A stretch of DNA of 64,000 bases from Strigops habroptila (taxonomy: Eukaryota > Chordata > Aves > Psittaciformes > Psittacidae): NCBI RefSeq assembly GCF_004027225.2, contig NC_044291.2, forward strand, positions 12,012,707 through 12,076,706. The letters run 5' to 3'. A program made the position numbers and the translations under genes. Under the pieces are notes generated by a model. The model was not told the DNA's origin, did not search any database, and saw nothing but the letters and a program-made list of their open reading frames with translations. The first letter of the stretch is position 1. Each line of letters starts with the position of its first letter. Positions 22,140 through 32,668 of the stretch are shown one piece after another.

Positions 22140-23712
22140 GTGCTGCTTTCACAGAGACCAAAGATCCCACCCAGGTGTTTCTGATGCACAAAGGGCATCA
22201 TCTCATCGACCAGAGGCTGGGAGAAAGGGAGTGTTAGGGCCACCCTGGGGAGCCCTGGAGTGTACTGGGAGGGGAAAGCAATGGGGACCATGGGGAAGAG
22301 GACCTCCAGGGAAAAAACTGTAGTTCACGGGTTTGCATGGTGTGGCAATGGGATGCACTGGGGCACACTGAGGAGCCCTGGCCAAGAGAGGAAGGGGCCT
22401 GCAGAACTCATGGTGCTGACCAGAGATTCCTTCTCCTGAATGTCATTCACCTGCGACAGGAGGGTGACCATGAGAGACCTTGAAGGTCACAAGGATGTTC
22501 CCAAGGGCCATCAGGGAGCAGAGGGGACAGATTCCCCCTTTGCTTCCCCATGCTGGCTGACGCCAAGTCCAACCTCTCTCAGCTACTCGTGGTCACAGGA
22601 ACATCTCCACTTGCTGGGAGATCAGCATCTGCCATGTCCTAGGGAAGAAGATCCACAAAGCAGTTGTGATGGGACCTGAGAGGTGGGGAGGATCAGAGAC
22701 GTTTTTCCTCATCCCTCCCCAAGCTTCCCCCTCGTACACCCCCAGCCTCGTTACTTTCCAGGTTTGTCTGGGATGTCTACCCATGCAAAGACAACTTGGG
22801 TGGAGATGGAGGCATAGGACACTGCAGGGAATTTGGGTACCCAAGGAGAGGAGATTGGGAAGTGTCAAGGGAGAGGATTTTGGGAAGTTCAACTGAGGTA
22901 ATTGGTAGGCATTGAAGGAAAAGAACTGAAGCAGATTCAAATTAAGGGGCCTGGGAGGACTGCTCTTAGGGCGATTTGGGCTATGGACCAGACAAAATAA
23001 TATGTGTAGATCTAGGAAGAACTAAAAGGTCATGGAGAGAGAGCAAGGAGGATTTCTTTACGGACACATAACCATGGACTTGGTGGAGGCCCCTCCATGA
23101 GTTTGGGATGTGCCTGCCCAAGCATGGGACAGATGTGACCATTCACTGTGAACCCGGGCTCCAGGAACAGAAAGACTTATGGCAGGAAGGAGAGGTTCTA
23201 ATGGGATTGGGTAGCCCCTTGCTTGGGACAGGGAGAGGCAAAGTCAAGAGGTTTGATCCCCAGCACTGCAGCTTTCTTCTGCAAGATTGATGGTATCAGC
23301 TTGCTGAGAAATCCTACCCCAGTCTCCCCAGAGCTCCCTGGAGGTGTCTGGAGGGCATTTCCAGGCTCTCTGGGGTACCATTACCCCAGACTGGCACCTG
23401 AGGGGCCATCTGGGCACTTACCACATGGTCCAAGTTCAACAATCAAAGAGGTATGAGTAACTGGAGAGAGAGAAGAGGGCAATGGGATGAGAGTTAGGGA
23501 CCTAGGAGTCCAGACACAGATCCACACCTTATGCTGGGACCCAGATGTCCATGAGTGCAAAGAACCCTCATAGTCACTGGGACCTCCTGCAACCCAGACC
23601 AACCCCCAGCCTTAATCATTAATAATGGTTAATAATTTGGGCTCACCTGTGCATCTGATTTGGTGCACCAGATGATGAGGAGCAGGGCCAAGTTGAGCAC
23701 TGTGACCTTCAT
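22140..23712 (-). CDS. Unrecognised small secreted-peptide gene, paralog A
   Basis: Minus-strand gene model found by homology to the palindrome copies. Exon 1 is 23647-23712: ATG, then a 22-residue hydrophobic signal peptide beginning MKVTVLNLALLL, with donor gtgagc. Exon 2 is 22597-22638 (14 codons), exon 3 is 22421-22450 (10 codons), and exon 4 starts at 22216 after ctcccag (PLVDEMMPFVHQKHLGG). All junctions are phase 0. The introns and 3' flank (21700-21830) align with the palindrome copy at 39.9-42.2 kb. Exon 4 has no clear donor and stays open past it, so the C-terminus is unresolved. The mature product would be short, acidic then amphipathic, with a single cysteine at most. I recognise no family; secretion is inferred from the signal peptide only. 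The coding exons are more diverged from the palindrome copy than a recent duplicate would be. Confidence 0.5.
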
Positions 23713-23939
23713 CTTCCTCCTTTGTTTTACTATGTTTATTAATTGGTTGTGAAGGTGTTAGTGATCAGTCGATTCACGCCTTACCTGAACATTTGAAGGT
23801 TACATGAACCCTGTGTAAAACCACATTTGGGTGCCCCAGTTTGGCTGGAACACCTTATGTACATGAATATTTATTGTTGTAATTCTGTACTTTGTGTGCT
23901 GACCTCTTGCTTCAGTCAGTGTGAGTTTTTGTGACACCC

Positions 23940-24160
23940 TCCACCACCATCATCGTCAGCCCAAGTCAGTGCTGTCACTGAGCAAGATATGGCCATTCTG
24001 AGGTGACACAATGAATTGTCTGCTTGTCCCCAAGCAGCCACTTGGAGCTAATTGCAGGAACAGAGCTCCCTTGGCTGTAGGAAGGATGTTTGTTCTCACA
24101 GCATCTCTGATAAGCCATGTTTGCCCAGGGCTCACAGGACAAAGAGCCTACCGAGGGAAC
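23940..24160 (-). promoter_or_regulatory. Conserved upstream block of secreted-peptide paralog A
   Basis: This aligns with 43316-43500 upstream of the left-arm peptide gene. It shares the exact 18-mer cagccacttggagctaat, a gatgtttgttct block and a gataagc/tgtttgcccaggg block containing a GATA site. Conservation is as good as, or better than, that in the coding exons, which is why I list it as a candidate promoter or enhancer. The alternative is passive homology from the duplication. Confidence 0.4.
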
Positions 24161-24789
24161 TTGGAAAGAGCCTGATCCAGGTGGGCTGTGGTGGTTGAAG
24201 CAACTCACCAACACCCACAAATATCAGTGGGAGCACCACAAATGGACCAGCAATGATTTTATCATCAGCAAATTGACTCGAGTCTTTCTGCACCTTGGAT
24301 CTTCTCTATGGGTGCCTTTGGGCAGTATCAGAGCATACAAGTGAAGTCCACTATGCAGGAGCTGATATGCCTCCTTCTACAGCTTCATGCCCAACTGGGA
24401 CATCAACTACAAGGACCTGTAATTTAGTGGGCTGGAGGTTACTGATTACCACCTCAATCAACACCTCTAGGGACTGTGAGAGCCATGTGGGGGAGAATGG
24501 TCCTGAATGTGAGAAGAGTGAGAGGTGAGGAGCCACCAGATAGTGTCTAAATGACTTGGAGGGGGGAGAGATGTGGGGCTTCTAGCCTGGCTGGTGGTTA
24601 CTTGTGGTGACTTCTGATTTTCAGCTGCCTCTAGAGAACAATAGGTAGGTGACAATGTCCATCAGGGCACAGAGGTTCTCTACCCCCAGGGTTCCAGTGA
24701 CCCCACAGCTGCCAGCAACCCCTATTGCCACATTGCTGCCCCCAGTGTCATCCCATACACCCTGAGTGTGACCCCAGCATCACCTGAAC

Positions 24790-25080
24790 TCCCCTGAACC
24801 CCAGTGCTCCCAGTTCTTCTCCCTCAGTCCACCCACCTGCCCCAGTGCCCTCCCACGCCACTGCCTGGTTCCCTTTGTCTGCCCCAGTGGTCCCAGTTCT
24901 GCTTCCTTTCTCTCCCACCCTCCCAGTGCCACTTCTTTGTTCCCCCCTCCTACCCCAGTGCTCCCAGTGCACTCTCTCATTCACCCAACCCACCCCTGTG
25001 CTCCCAGTTCTGCTCTCTCATTCACCCAGTCTGCACCAGTTCTCCTACTTCTGGTCTCTAATTCCCCTCATCCTCCCCAG
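24790..25080. repeat. Degenerate pyrimidine-rich minisatellite
   Basis: Repeated CCCAGTGCTCCCAGTTCT / CTCATTCACCCA units with variable spacing. The open frames across it are low-complexity artefacts. Confidence 0.6.
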
Positions 25081-25089
25081 TGCTGCACG

Positions 25090-26640
25090 GGGAAGGTGGA
25101 AATGGAAGGGCTCAGCCATCTGGGCTGGTGAAGGGGGACAGAGAGAGAAGGATTAGATGAGTTGTGCCTATTCACATACCCCTTACAATGCCCTAAAGGG
25201 CAACTCCTTTGGCTGCCATTTTGTTTCCCAGGTTTGTTGCTCTTTTGGAGGTGTTTTTCTCAGAAGGTGATGAGCAGCTGCAGTTGATCCTGGAGCTTCC
25301 TGGAATTTCTACGTTCCTGGTGACCGTCTGCAATGTGTTCAGAAGCACAGCCAATGCTATTTCCCAGGGAAAAGAGAGGGATTTCTCAATGCCTGTGCAT
25401 TCCATGGCCCAGGTGGTAGCTCTATGTGGGATTGACAGCAACAGGAATGATGAGGGTTAACCTGTCTCTGCCATTTGGTCTGTGGCTTGCCCTCTGTAAG
25501 CCTGAGGGTAAGAGGAATAGGGAGGCTCAAAGCACAAGATGGATGCAGAATCATCCTAAAGGCCACATCCAGGCTGCAGAAAGCAGCTTCACTGCTCTGT
25601 GGGTTTGTGTGGGGTTTTGTTTTTAAAGCAAACAGTAGTGCTCTGCCTGGTCTTAGGGTCTTTTCCCAAACTTTTTACTATTGTAATATATTAGTTAAAC
25701 ATCACCATTCTGTAATTCCATTGTGTGGCAGACTTTTATATAAAAGCAACAGGAATGGCCAAGTAAAACTCATTTGACACTAAAAGGGAGATGTGCACTT
25801 GTTTTGCATCATGCCTGCAGGACTGGATTCCTGGTGTGAGATCTTCCTGCATTTACTCTGCTCAACTCTACTTAGTTTTCCAAGACAAGCTGATGTCTCT
25901 AATTCTGCCTCTTCTGTTGCACAGATGACTGGCTGTAACAGACCAACTACATCCAGGAAATGACTTTCTCGGTTGGTGGCTTTGTGAACATCAAAGTTCA
26001 CAAACTCGGTGAGCCACCAGAGAAGTTACGAGGTGGCTTCTTTCATTCAAAGCTCAGTGGTGATGGTTTTTTTTGCAAGACTGCTTAGAAAATATCTAAA
26101 AAGTACTATTTAAAAATTCCAAACAAACAAAAAAGCCCCAAACCACAATTTGTAAGCCTTTGGAGACCACTGTGGGTTAATTAGTCTTCAACTCTTGGTG
26201 CTTTTGCACGATCTCAATGAATCAGAAATTACTATTAACACTCCCTACACCACAGTGTCTCTCCTGTGCCAGCCCACCCACTGAATCACTGACATTTGTG
26301 TTGATGAAAGAGGAAATAGATTTTGTGGCAACATTATGAAGAAGCTGGGGTATGGATTTCCCCTGTGATGGAGAGCACAATATGATTTAGCTGCTCTCTT
26401 CCATCCATTTCCAAGTGGAAATAATCAAGATTGTCCAAGTAAAGCAGCAAATTAATATCATGTCTCTCAAGGGGCTGGTCAGATAAAATTCTTACAAGAT
26501 GTCAGTGCAACTGCTATGGAAAACTTGGCTGCTTATTTGCCAAAGGTCAAGAGGAAATTGGAGCTATTTTTATTCCAACTGTCCCTGTCTTCTCCTCTCT
26601 CCACAGATGTGTTAACAACTGATGCAGCTTTCTGTTAGTT
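25090..26640. other. No gene identified
   Basis: This is mostly unique sequence. A plus-strand open frame at 25209-25460 follows a tttcccag acceptor-like site and looks moderately protein-like, but it matches no family I know and has no donor or partner exon. The rest shows nothing supportable. Confidence 0.4.
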
Positions 26641-26654
26641 TGGAAGCTGATCCA

Positions 26655-26942
26655 TTCTTTGCAGTCCTGAAAGACGTGCAGGAGATGCACTACAGGACAC
26701 ACAGAGAAGTGCTGGAGCATGTCCAAAGAAGGACAACAGAGCAGGTGAAGGGTCCAGAGAACAAGTCCTATGAGGAATGGCTGAGGGAACAGGTGGTGGT
26801 GGTTAGTCTGCAGAAGAGAAGCCTCAGGGGGGACCTTCTCGCTCTCAACAACTACATGAAAGGAGGATGGAGAGAGCTGGGGGTCAGCCTCTTCTCCCAA
26901 CTAACAAGGGACAGGACAAGAGAAAACTGCCTATTGAGTCCA
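26655..26942 (+). mobile_element. CR1 LINE fragment cut by an LTR insertion
   Basis: CR1 ORF2-end sequence (CTGGAGCATGTCCAAAGAAGG, AACAAGTCCTATGAGGAATGG, GCAGAAGAGAAGCCTCAGGGG) is interrupted at 26942 by the LTR that follows. The CR1 does not resume after the LTR. Confidence 0.85.
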
Positions 26943-27510
26943 TGTCGTGGCTTGAGCCCAGCCGGTAACTCGGAACCACGCAGCCGCTCGCTCACTCCCC
27001 TCCTTCTTCCACCCCCTGCTCCCGGACGGATGGGGAGGAGAATCGAAAGAATGTAACTCCCATGGGTTGAGATAAGAGCAGTTCAGTAACTAAGGTATAA
27101 TACAAAACCACTACTGCTACCACCAATGATAATAACAATAAGGGAAATAACAAGGGGAGAAGATACAATTGCTCACCACCTGCTGACCAATACCCAGCCC
27201 GACCCGAGCAGTGATCTGGGCCTTCCGGGTAACTCCCCCCAGTTTATATACTGGGCATGACGTGCTGTGGTATGGAATACCCCTTTGGCCAGTTTGGGTC
27301 AGGTGTCCTGCCTCTGCTTCCTCCCAGCTTCCCCCTCCTCCCTGGCAGAGCATGAGACTGAGAAAGTCCTTGGTCGGAGTAAACATTACTTAGCAACAAC
27401 TAAAAACATCAGTGTTATCAGCGTTGTTCCCAGGCTGAAAGTTAAAAAACACAGCACTGCACCAGCTACTAAGAAGGAGAAAAATGACTGCTATAGCTGA
27501 ACCCAGGACA
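26943..27510 (+). mobile_element. Solo ERVL-like LTR at the palindrome's left flank
   Basis: 568-bp LTR, TGTCGTGG ... CCCAGGACA, close to the copy at 5210. It is flanked by gtcca (26938-26942) and gccca (27511-27515), a probable 5-bp target duplication with one substitution. It separates the CR1 fragment from the mosaic duplicated block just outside the palindrome. Confidence 0.8.
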
Positions 27511-27842
27511 GCCCAAAAGAGTGAGCAGGTGCCTGTGGCTTGATCAGCATCACCTGGAATGGGAAAAGAGAGGAAAACAAGGTGCCCATAGTGCCTTGTT
27601 CTCCAGAAGACTTGTCTGCAGTGCAGGCGTCTGGCATAACGAGTTGCTGTACGTGCATTTGCCCTTTGCTGTGTGTTGCTGTGTGCATGCCTGGGAACCT
27701 TTAGCTAAAGTCCCCCTGTCCCAGTGGCACGCTTGATGGAAACATCCTGTGTAATCAGGACATTGTTAATGGTCTGCTGCTGTTGCTGATTGACATTTCT
27801 CCCATTTTTGAGGAAGAAGCTAAAGGCAAGAGAGGCAGAGCT
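27511..27842 (+). repeat. Duplicated copy of arm-internal sequence 38243-38574
   Basis: About 330 bp almost collinear with 38243-38574 in direct orientation, and with the mirror block near 49551-49882. Shared stretches include GGAAAACAAGGTGCCCATAG and GCATAACGAGTTGCTGTACG. It lies immediately outside the left arm and is part of the mosaic junction. Confidence 0.85.
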
Positions 27843-27881
27843 CTGGCCAGAGCACCTCAGGGTTCTTGAATAAAACACAAG
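27842..27881 (+). repeat. Short duplicated copy of arm-internal sequence 34628-34668
   Basis: The block gagcacctcagggttcttga..taaaacac.aggt is shared with the left arm near 34634-34667. It bridges the 38-kb-derived block and the start of the arm. Confidence 0.75.
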
Positions 27882-28607
27882 GTGCTTCCGGATATCTATC
27901 TTCCTTGAAAGATAGAGGCTAGTTATACTGCCTTCTTGGGCATGTTTAGACCCACTTGTTCCCATTTCTTAGTACTCCTCGGGACACCACAAAGTATTCT
28001 TGTATCAATTACACCACTAACAGATTAAATTGATTATTATCTCAACACTTGCACCTGGTGAATCCATTTTTTCCAATCAACAAATTTGAAAAAGATACTT
28101 AAAGGTTCTGATTTTACTCTGGAACTTATCTTGTGCCCCCCCCCCATATACAATAACAACAGATTCCTAGTTGAAACTTGACAGACATTATAACCCACAA
28201 TACACAATATTGTATTATATCAACCAACAGTATTCATAATTGGGGTCTCAAATCCCCCCTTTTTTCTTTTTTTTTTTTCTTTTCTTTTTTTTTCCTTTTT
28301 TCTCTCCTAGGGGTCTCAAACCCCTTTTGGCCAATTCATCCAATCCTAGGGGACTCGAACCGCCTACAGACGGTAAGCTTACCACAGGGACTTGAACTCT
28401 GTTCAGGGGACTCTAACCCCAGTTTCCATTAATCAGTTTTACTTCAAAATAATGCCTTTAAAACTTACTCACCCAGGGATCTTGTCCCAAGCCCCTAACA
28501 GTCTGTTGTTGCGGTTCTCCCCAAGAATCCCTTGGTGCCAGCTGGAGATTAGTTGATTCCAGATCTGCTGAGGCTCAGAGGTGAGGTCCCATATGGGTTG
28601 CCAAAAC
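27881..28607 (-). mobile_element. Provirus leader/gag 5' remnant in left arm (truncated)
   Basis: Reverse-complement copy of the 5' leader found at 59517-60244. It includes the polypyrimidine tract 28258-28312 and the sequence just after the LTR that resembles a primer-binding region. It stops abruptly at 27881, where the right-arm copy continues into gag-pol. Confidence 0.75.
28258..28312. repeat. Polypyrimidine tract (mirror purine tract at about 59820-59874)
   Basis: A run of T with scattered C in the left arm, and A/G in the right arm. The exact length differs between arms, as expected for slippage or sequencing error. Confidence 0.8.
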
Positions 28608-28990
28608 TGTCACCGAAAATCAGGAGAATAAGACTCCTTAACACCAATACAGCATTAAGAAGCAGGCATTATTTATTACAGCACCACATGCACGGGGCAA
28701 TTGCTCCACCAAACATGCATGCCAATTCTTACAGGTTTCTTGCTTATAAGAATTCATCTCATACATATACATTATAATTACCAGGAATCTTATACATATT
28801 AAAATTTCTTCCCAGAACTAACTGACATAGGTTACTACCCACTACAGCGTGTGCGGTAACTCTCTCTGGTGGTCCTGGGGGTCGTTACTTCATCTCTCTT
28901 CTCTTCCTCAGGTTATTCACAGGTCACATGGAGGAAGATGAAGGCACATTACTTCATCTTTTTCTCGCTGTAGCAATTCTCCACATCATA
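28608..28990 (-). mobile_element. Class I ERV LTR, left-arm copy
   Basis: Mirror of the 5' LTR ending at 59516. On the minus strand it carries an AATAAA polyadenylation signal and ends with CGGTGACA. Its U3 start is not certain; about 380 bp are assigned. Confidence 0.65.
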
Positions 28991-29039
28991 ATGCCAGATG
29001 TCCTTCTTGATTGCCTGTGCTAGCCCTGTTATCTATGAA

Positions 29040-30549
29040 CCACATGTATACATTGTAACATGTTTCCATGGTATGAACGGGCTACTTTTAGCTGAGTTTG
29101 CAAACCTCAAGGCACTTAAACAATTGAGCACTGTAGGAGTGTTTTTACATGTATTAGCTGGGTCTGCTTCCAGTGGTGGAGACTGCTGCTGCTGCCACCA
29201 GCTTCTTCCTCTTCCTCCACTGCAGGCCTGTAAAGCAAAGGATGGGGAAAGAAGAGAGGGGACCCCTGGAACCAGCCCAGCTGTGCTGCCTTCTCTTGCT
29301 GCAGCTGGAACGTCTCTTGGGAGGCTTCCCAAGGCTGAGCTCTGGCAAGGGCCTTGGCCCTCAGAGCATGGGCACTGCAGGCAATCAGCATCTTTTTTTC
29401 CTCCCATAGGAGCCTTTTCACAGAGGTGGAGCTGGTGAAACGCTTTTCTCAGACCACTTCCAGCTCAGCCACTCGAGGGACAGCAAAGTGGCATGACAAT
29501 GCCACAGCACTTGCAAGTAAGCTCAGCACTGGTTCTTGTTGCAAAGTCCTTGGGGGTGAACTCAGAGAGCTGCACCGTGCCAGCAGTCTGGCGAAATGTC
29601 ACAAGTGGCTGGAGAAATGCAGGCTGCCCTGCACCCCAGAGATGTGGCACCTAGGACTCAGTGCTTGCCTCCCTACAGGGAGCCAAAACACTCTTGGCTG
29701 GGCATCCTAGAGAAGAGACCTCAAGAGAGAGACCTAACTGTTCTCTGGTTTCTTTGCCCAGGGACGGTCTTCAGCCTTGCTTGCCATCCGGCAGGTACCC
29801 TTGCATCCCTCTGGAGATGTCTGCTGAGCACGTGCGTCTTCACCATGTATGTACTACCTGTTTTTGCTGTTGGGCTTTTGGGGAGGCGGTAGCTTCATGC
29901 TGCAGGGGGCAGGGAGGGAGGGGGTGAGAATTGGGCTGTGCTGCTGGCTGTGCTTCCAGCAGTGGGGACTGCTGCTGCTGCTGCCAGCTTCTTCCTGTTC
30001 CTCCACTGCAGGCTACACTGCTTTACAGCAAAGATGAGGAAACGAGTATGTATGTACTACATGTTTCTGCGTTGGACAGGGGGAGAAAGGAGATGTCTGA
30101 GGGCCAGTGCAAGCAAAGGGGAGAGCAGGGGGTGTTCCCCAGCTTGCTGCCCATTCTCACAAGCACTGCTCGTGTTGTGGCCATTCTCAGGGAGAACCAA
30201 GAGCAAAGGCCCTGGGCACTCTCACTGCTACACATTTGCCAGAGGCCCAAATTTTGGCCATGGTAGGACAAACTGCCATGTAGCCAGATGCTGGGGTGCA
30301 GAGCTGAAAGTCTTGTTTTGCTCAACCTCTTTACTTTCTGGGAGTAATGGCTTCTGGAGCCCTTCCTTTGGGGAAGAGCTGCTGGCAGTTTTGAAAGGTG
30401 TGGACAGAAAGTGTTCCTCCTGGGCGCTGCTCTAGCAGCTGTCAGCAGCAGGCTTCTGAAACAGTGGCTTTCCTGCCTGGAAGTGGTAATCCAGCTGGTT
30501 TGCTCAAAACCTGGCTCATTGACAGACACAGGACTCCCTCCTTTTTCAG
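29040..30549 (+). other. 5' region of left-arm SUN gene, unresolved exons and a duplicated block
   Basis: Contains an exon-like stretch 29410-29516 (acceptor ccatag, donor gtaag; open frame starting SLFTEVELVKRF) whose phase does not join the exon at 30550. A duplicated block of about 65 bp lies at 29160-29226 and 29947-30012; each copy encodes a Leu-rich run after CFQ and ends in an acceptor-like ctgcag. These may be 5' untranslated or N-terminal SUN exons, but I could not assemble a consistent frame. Confidence 0.35.
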
Positions 30550-31562
30550 GCAAAAGATGGCCGTGCACAAGAAAAGGTGCTTGAAATTCATTGTCTTCTT
30601 GCTCCCAATGGTTCTTGGTGAGTGTCCATGAGCAAACATGTGAGAGTGACAGCCTGGTTGTGCTGGATGCCAGCTTTCCTTTTCAGCCTGTATGTGTGGA
30701 AACTCGCATGGCCCAAGTGCTTCCAGAGTACGTCCTTTACGAGGACTTGCTTTTCAGCTACCAGTAAGACTGGTAGTCTCCCAGCCATGCTGCTGCACTG
30801 GCCACAGGACCAAAGGGCTTGCTTAGTCTGCAAGCTCGGGAGAGAAGAGTGTATGTATTTCCAAGCCTGAACTGGGGGATTCCCAGAGGGGCCGTGCAGG
30901 GTGACCAGTGGAGAGGTACCTCTCCTGGCTGATGCAGCCTGGTCTTGGGGCTCATGGAAGCAGTAAGGGGAAACAGGGAATAGCTCTGGGGCACCAAGCA
31001 CACCTGAAGATCATGGCTACAGAGTGCCATGAAGCCCGCGGTGATGACTTCCGGTCAGAGGCATGTCCTCTCTCTGCACTCCGTGTTCCCCACCTCCTCA
31101 GCTTACCTGCTGCCCCACCCACAATGCAACCAGGAGGAGACCACAGCACTGCCAGGGATCATTAGCAACCCTCGTCAAGTAACTGTCTCTTGGTGATGTG
31201 AATTGCAGCTGGTGTTTACTGTGGGACCTCACTGCCAGTGTGGACTACACAGGCAAAGGCACAGAGAGAGGTTGGTGACTCTTTGGGACAGGCAACTCCT
31301 GCAAGGGAGCATTGCTGACAATCGCTGGCTAAATCATGGGCTCTTCTGTGTCCACACAGGATGACCCAAAGAATCAGTAGCGTTTGCTGGGGCTTCCTAG
31401 GGAAGCCTCTTCTGGGAAGCCCCAGCAGCTCTGGTGGATGCTCTAATGGAGCGTTTTTCCCTTTCAGGATCTGACATGGGCATCTGCAGCAGAAACAAAG
31501 ATGCTGAGGTAAAAGATGTTTCCTGGGCTGGAATTGGGTCTGTGCAGAAGCATCAGCCAACC

Positions 31563-32129
31563 TGTCATGGTTTAAGCTCAGCCGGTAACTCAGAACCATG
31601 CAGCCGCTCGCTCACTCCCCTACTTCTTCCTCCCCCTGCTCCCAGAGGGATGTGGAGGAGAATCAAAAGAATGTAACTCCCACAGGTTGAGATAAGAACA
31701 GTCCAATAACTAAGGTATAATACAAAACTACTGCTGCTACCACCAATAACGATAATGATAAGGGAAATAACAAGGGGGGAGAATGCAATTGCTCACCACC
31801 CGCCGACTGACACTCAGCCCGACCCGAGCAGTGGTCTGGGCCTTCTGGGTAACTCCGCTCAGTTTATATAGTGGGCATGATGTGCTGTGGTATGGAATAC
31901 TCCTTTGGCTAGTTTGGGTCAGGTGTCCTGTCTCTGCTTCCTCCCGGCTTCCCCTCCTCCCTGGCAGAGCATGAGACTGAGAAAGTCCTTGGTCGGAGTA
32001 AACATTACTTATCAACAACTGAAAACATCGGTGTTATCAGCGTTGTTCCCAGGCTGAAAGTCAAAAACACAGCACTGCACCAGCTACTAAGAAGGAGAAA
32101 AAATGACTGCTGTAGCTGAACCCAGGACA
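31563..32129 (+). mobile_element. ERVL-like solo LTR inside SUN intron (left arm)
   Basis: 567 bp, TGTCATGGTTTAAGC ... CCCAGGACA. A caacc pentamer occurs directly before it and again overlapping its last two bases, consistent with a target duplication whose edge was trimmed. The mirror copy is at 55995-56561. Confidence 0.8.
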
Positions 32130-32591
32130 ACCTCGTGCTACCTGCACCTGTTTTCCTAACAGCCAGGGCTCCCGTACTTCCCTTTGGCCTTTGCCTTTCT
32201 CTCAGCCTGGGGAGGAAGGGAAGCATTCACTAAGCAGGGAAAGCCCCTGTGTCTCTGCTCCTTGCTGAGCTCAGATGCTCCCAAGGGAATGGGCTGCGCT
32301 CTGACAACATCTGCTTTCCTGTTCTTGCAGGAATTTGCACACCTTTTTGACAGAGCAAACCCAGAAGCTGCAGCTTCTGCTGGAGGAGGTGGCTCAGCTG
32401 GGGGCAGAGATCAGCAGTCTGAAGAAGGTAACCCTGCATTTTGAGGAAGGAGGCTTGGCTTCTGCCCAAGAAGCCCTGAGGAAGCACTCCTTGGGATTAG
32501 TGATGGGCTCAGCCTGCTGACTGCGCAAGCCAGCCTTTGCCAGGGGCTTGATGGGTGAGCTTTGATGCTGCCAAGGCCTTTCTCCGGGCCC

Positions 32592-32668
32592 AGGTTAACC
32601 GGTGCTTCAGGCAGTGGGGGGTCTTTTCCCAGGTTAACCAGTGCTTCAGGCAGTGGGGGTCTTTCAAC
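32592..32668. repeat. Two-copy tandem duplication, about 40 bp unit
   Basis: CAGGTTAACC.GTGCTTCAGGCAGTGGGGG occurs twice in tandem in a SUN intron. The mirrored pair lies at about 55457-55533 in the right arm, so it predates the palindrome or was homogenised. Confidence 0.8.

Noticed and set aside
25209-25460. Moderately protein-like open frame after a tttcccag site
   Set aside because: No recognised domain, no donor, no partner exon, and a long opposite-strand frame overlaps it; not enough to call a gene.
30687-30763. Alternative frames of SUN exon 2 that look more protein-like (for example PVCVETRMAQVLPEY)
   Set aside because: Only the frame with a phase-1 entry joins the membrane exon to the coiled-coil exon without a stop, so the others were set aside, though RNA could overturn this.
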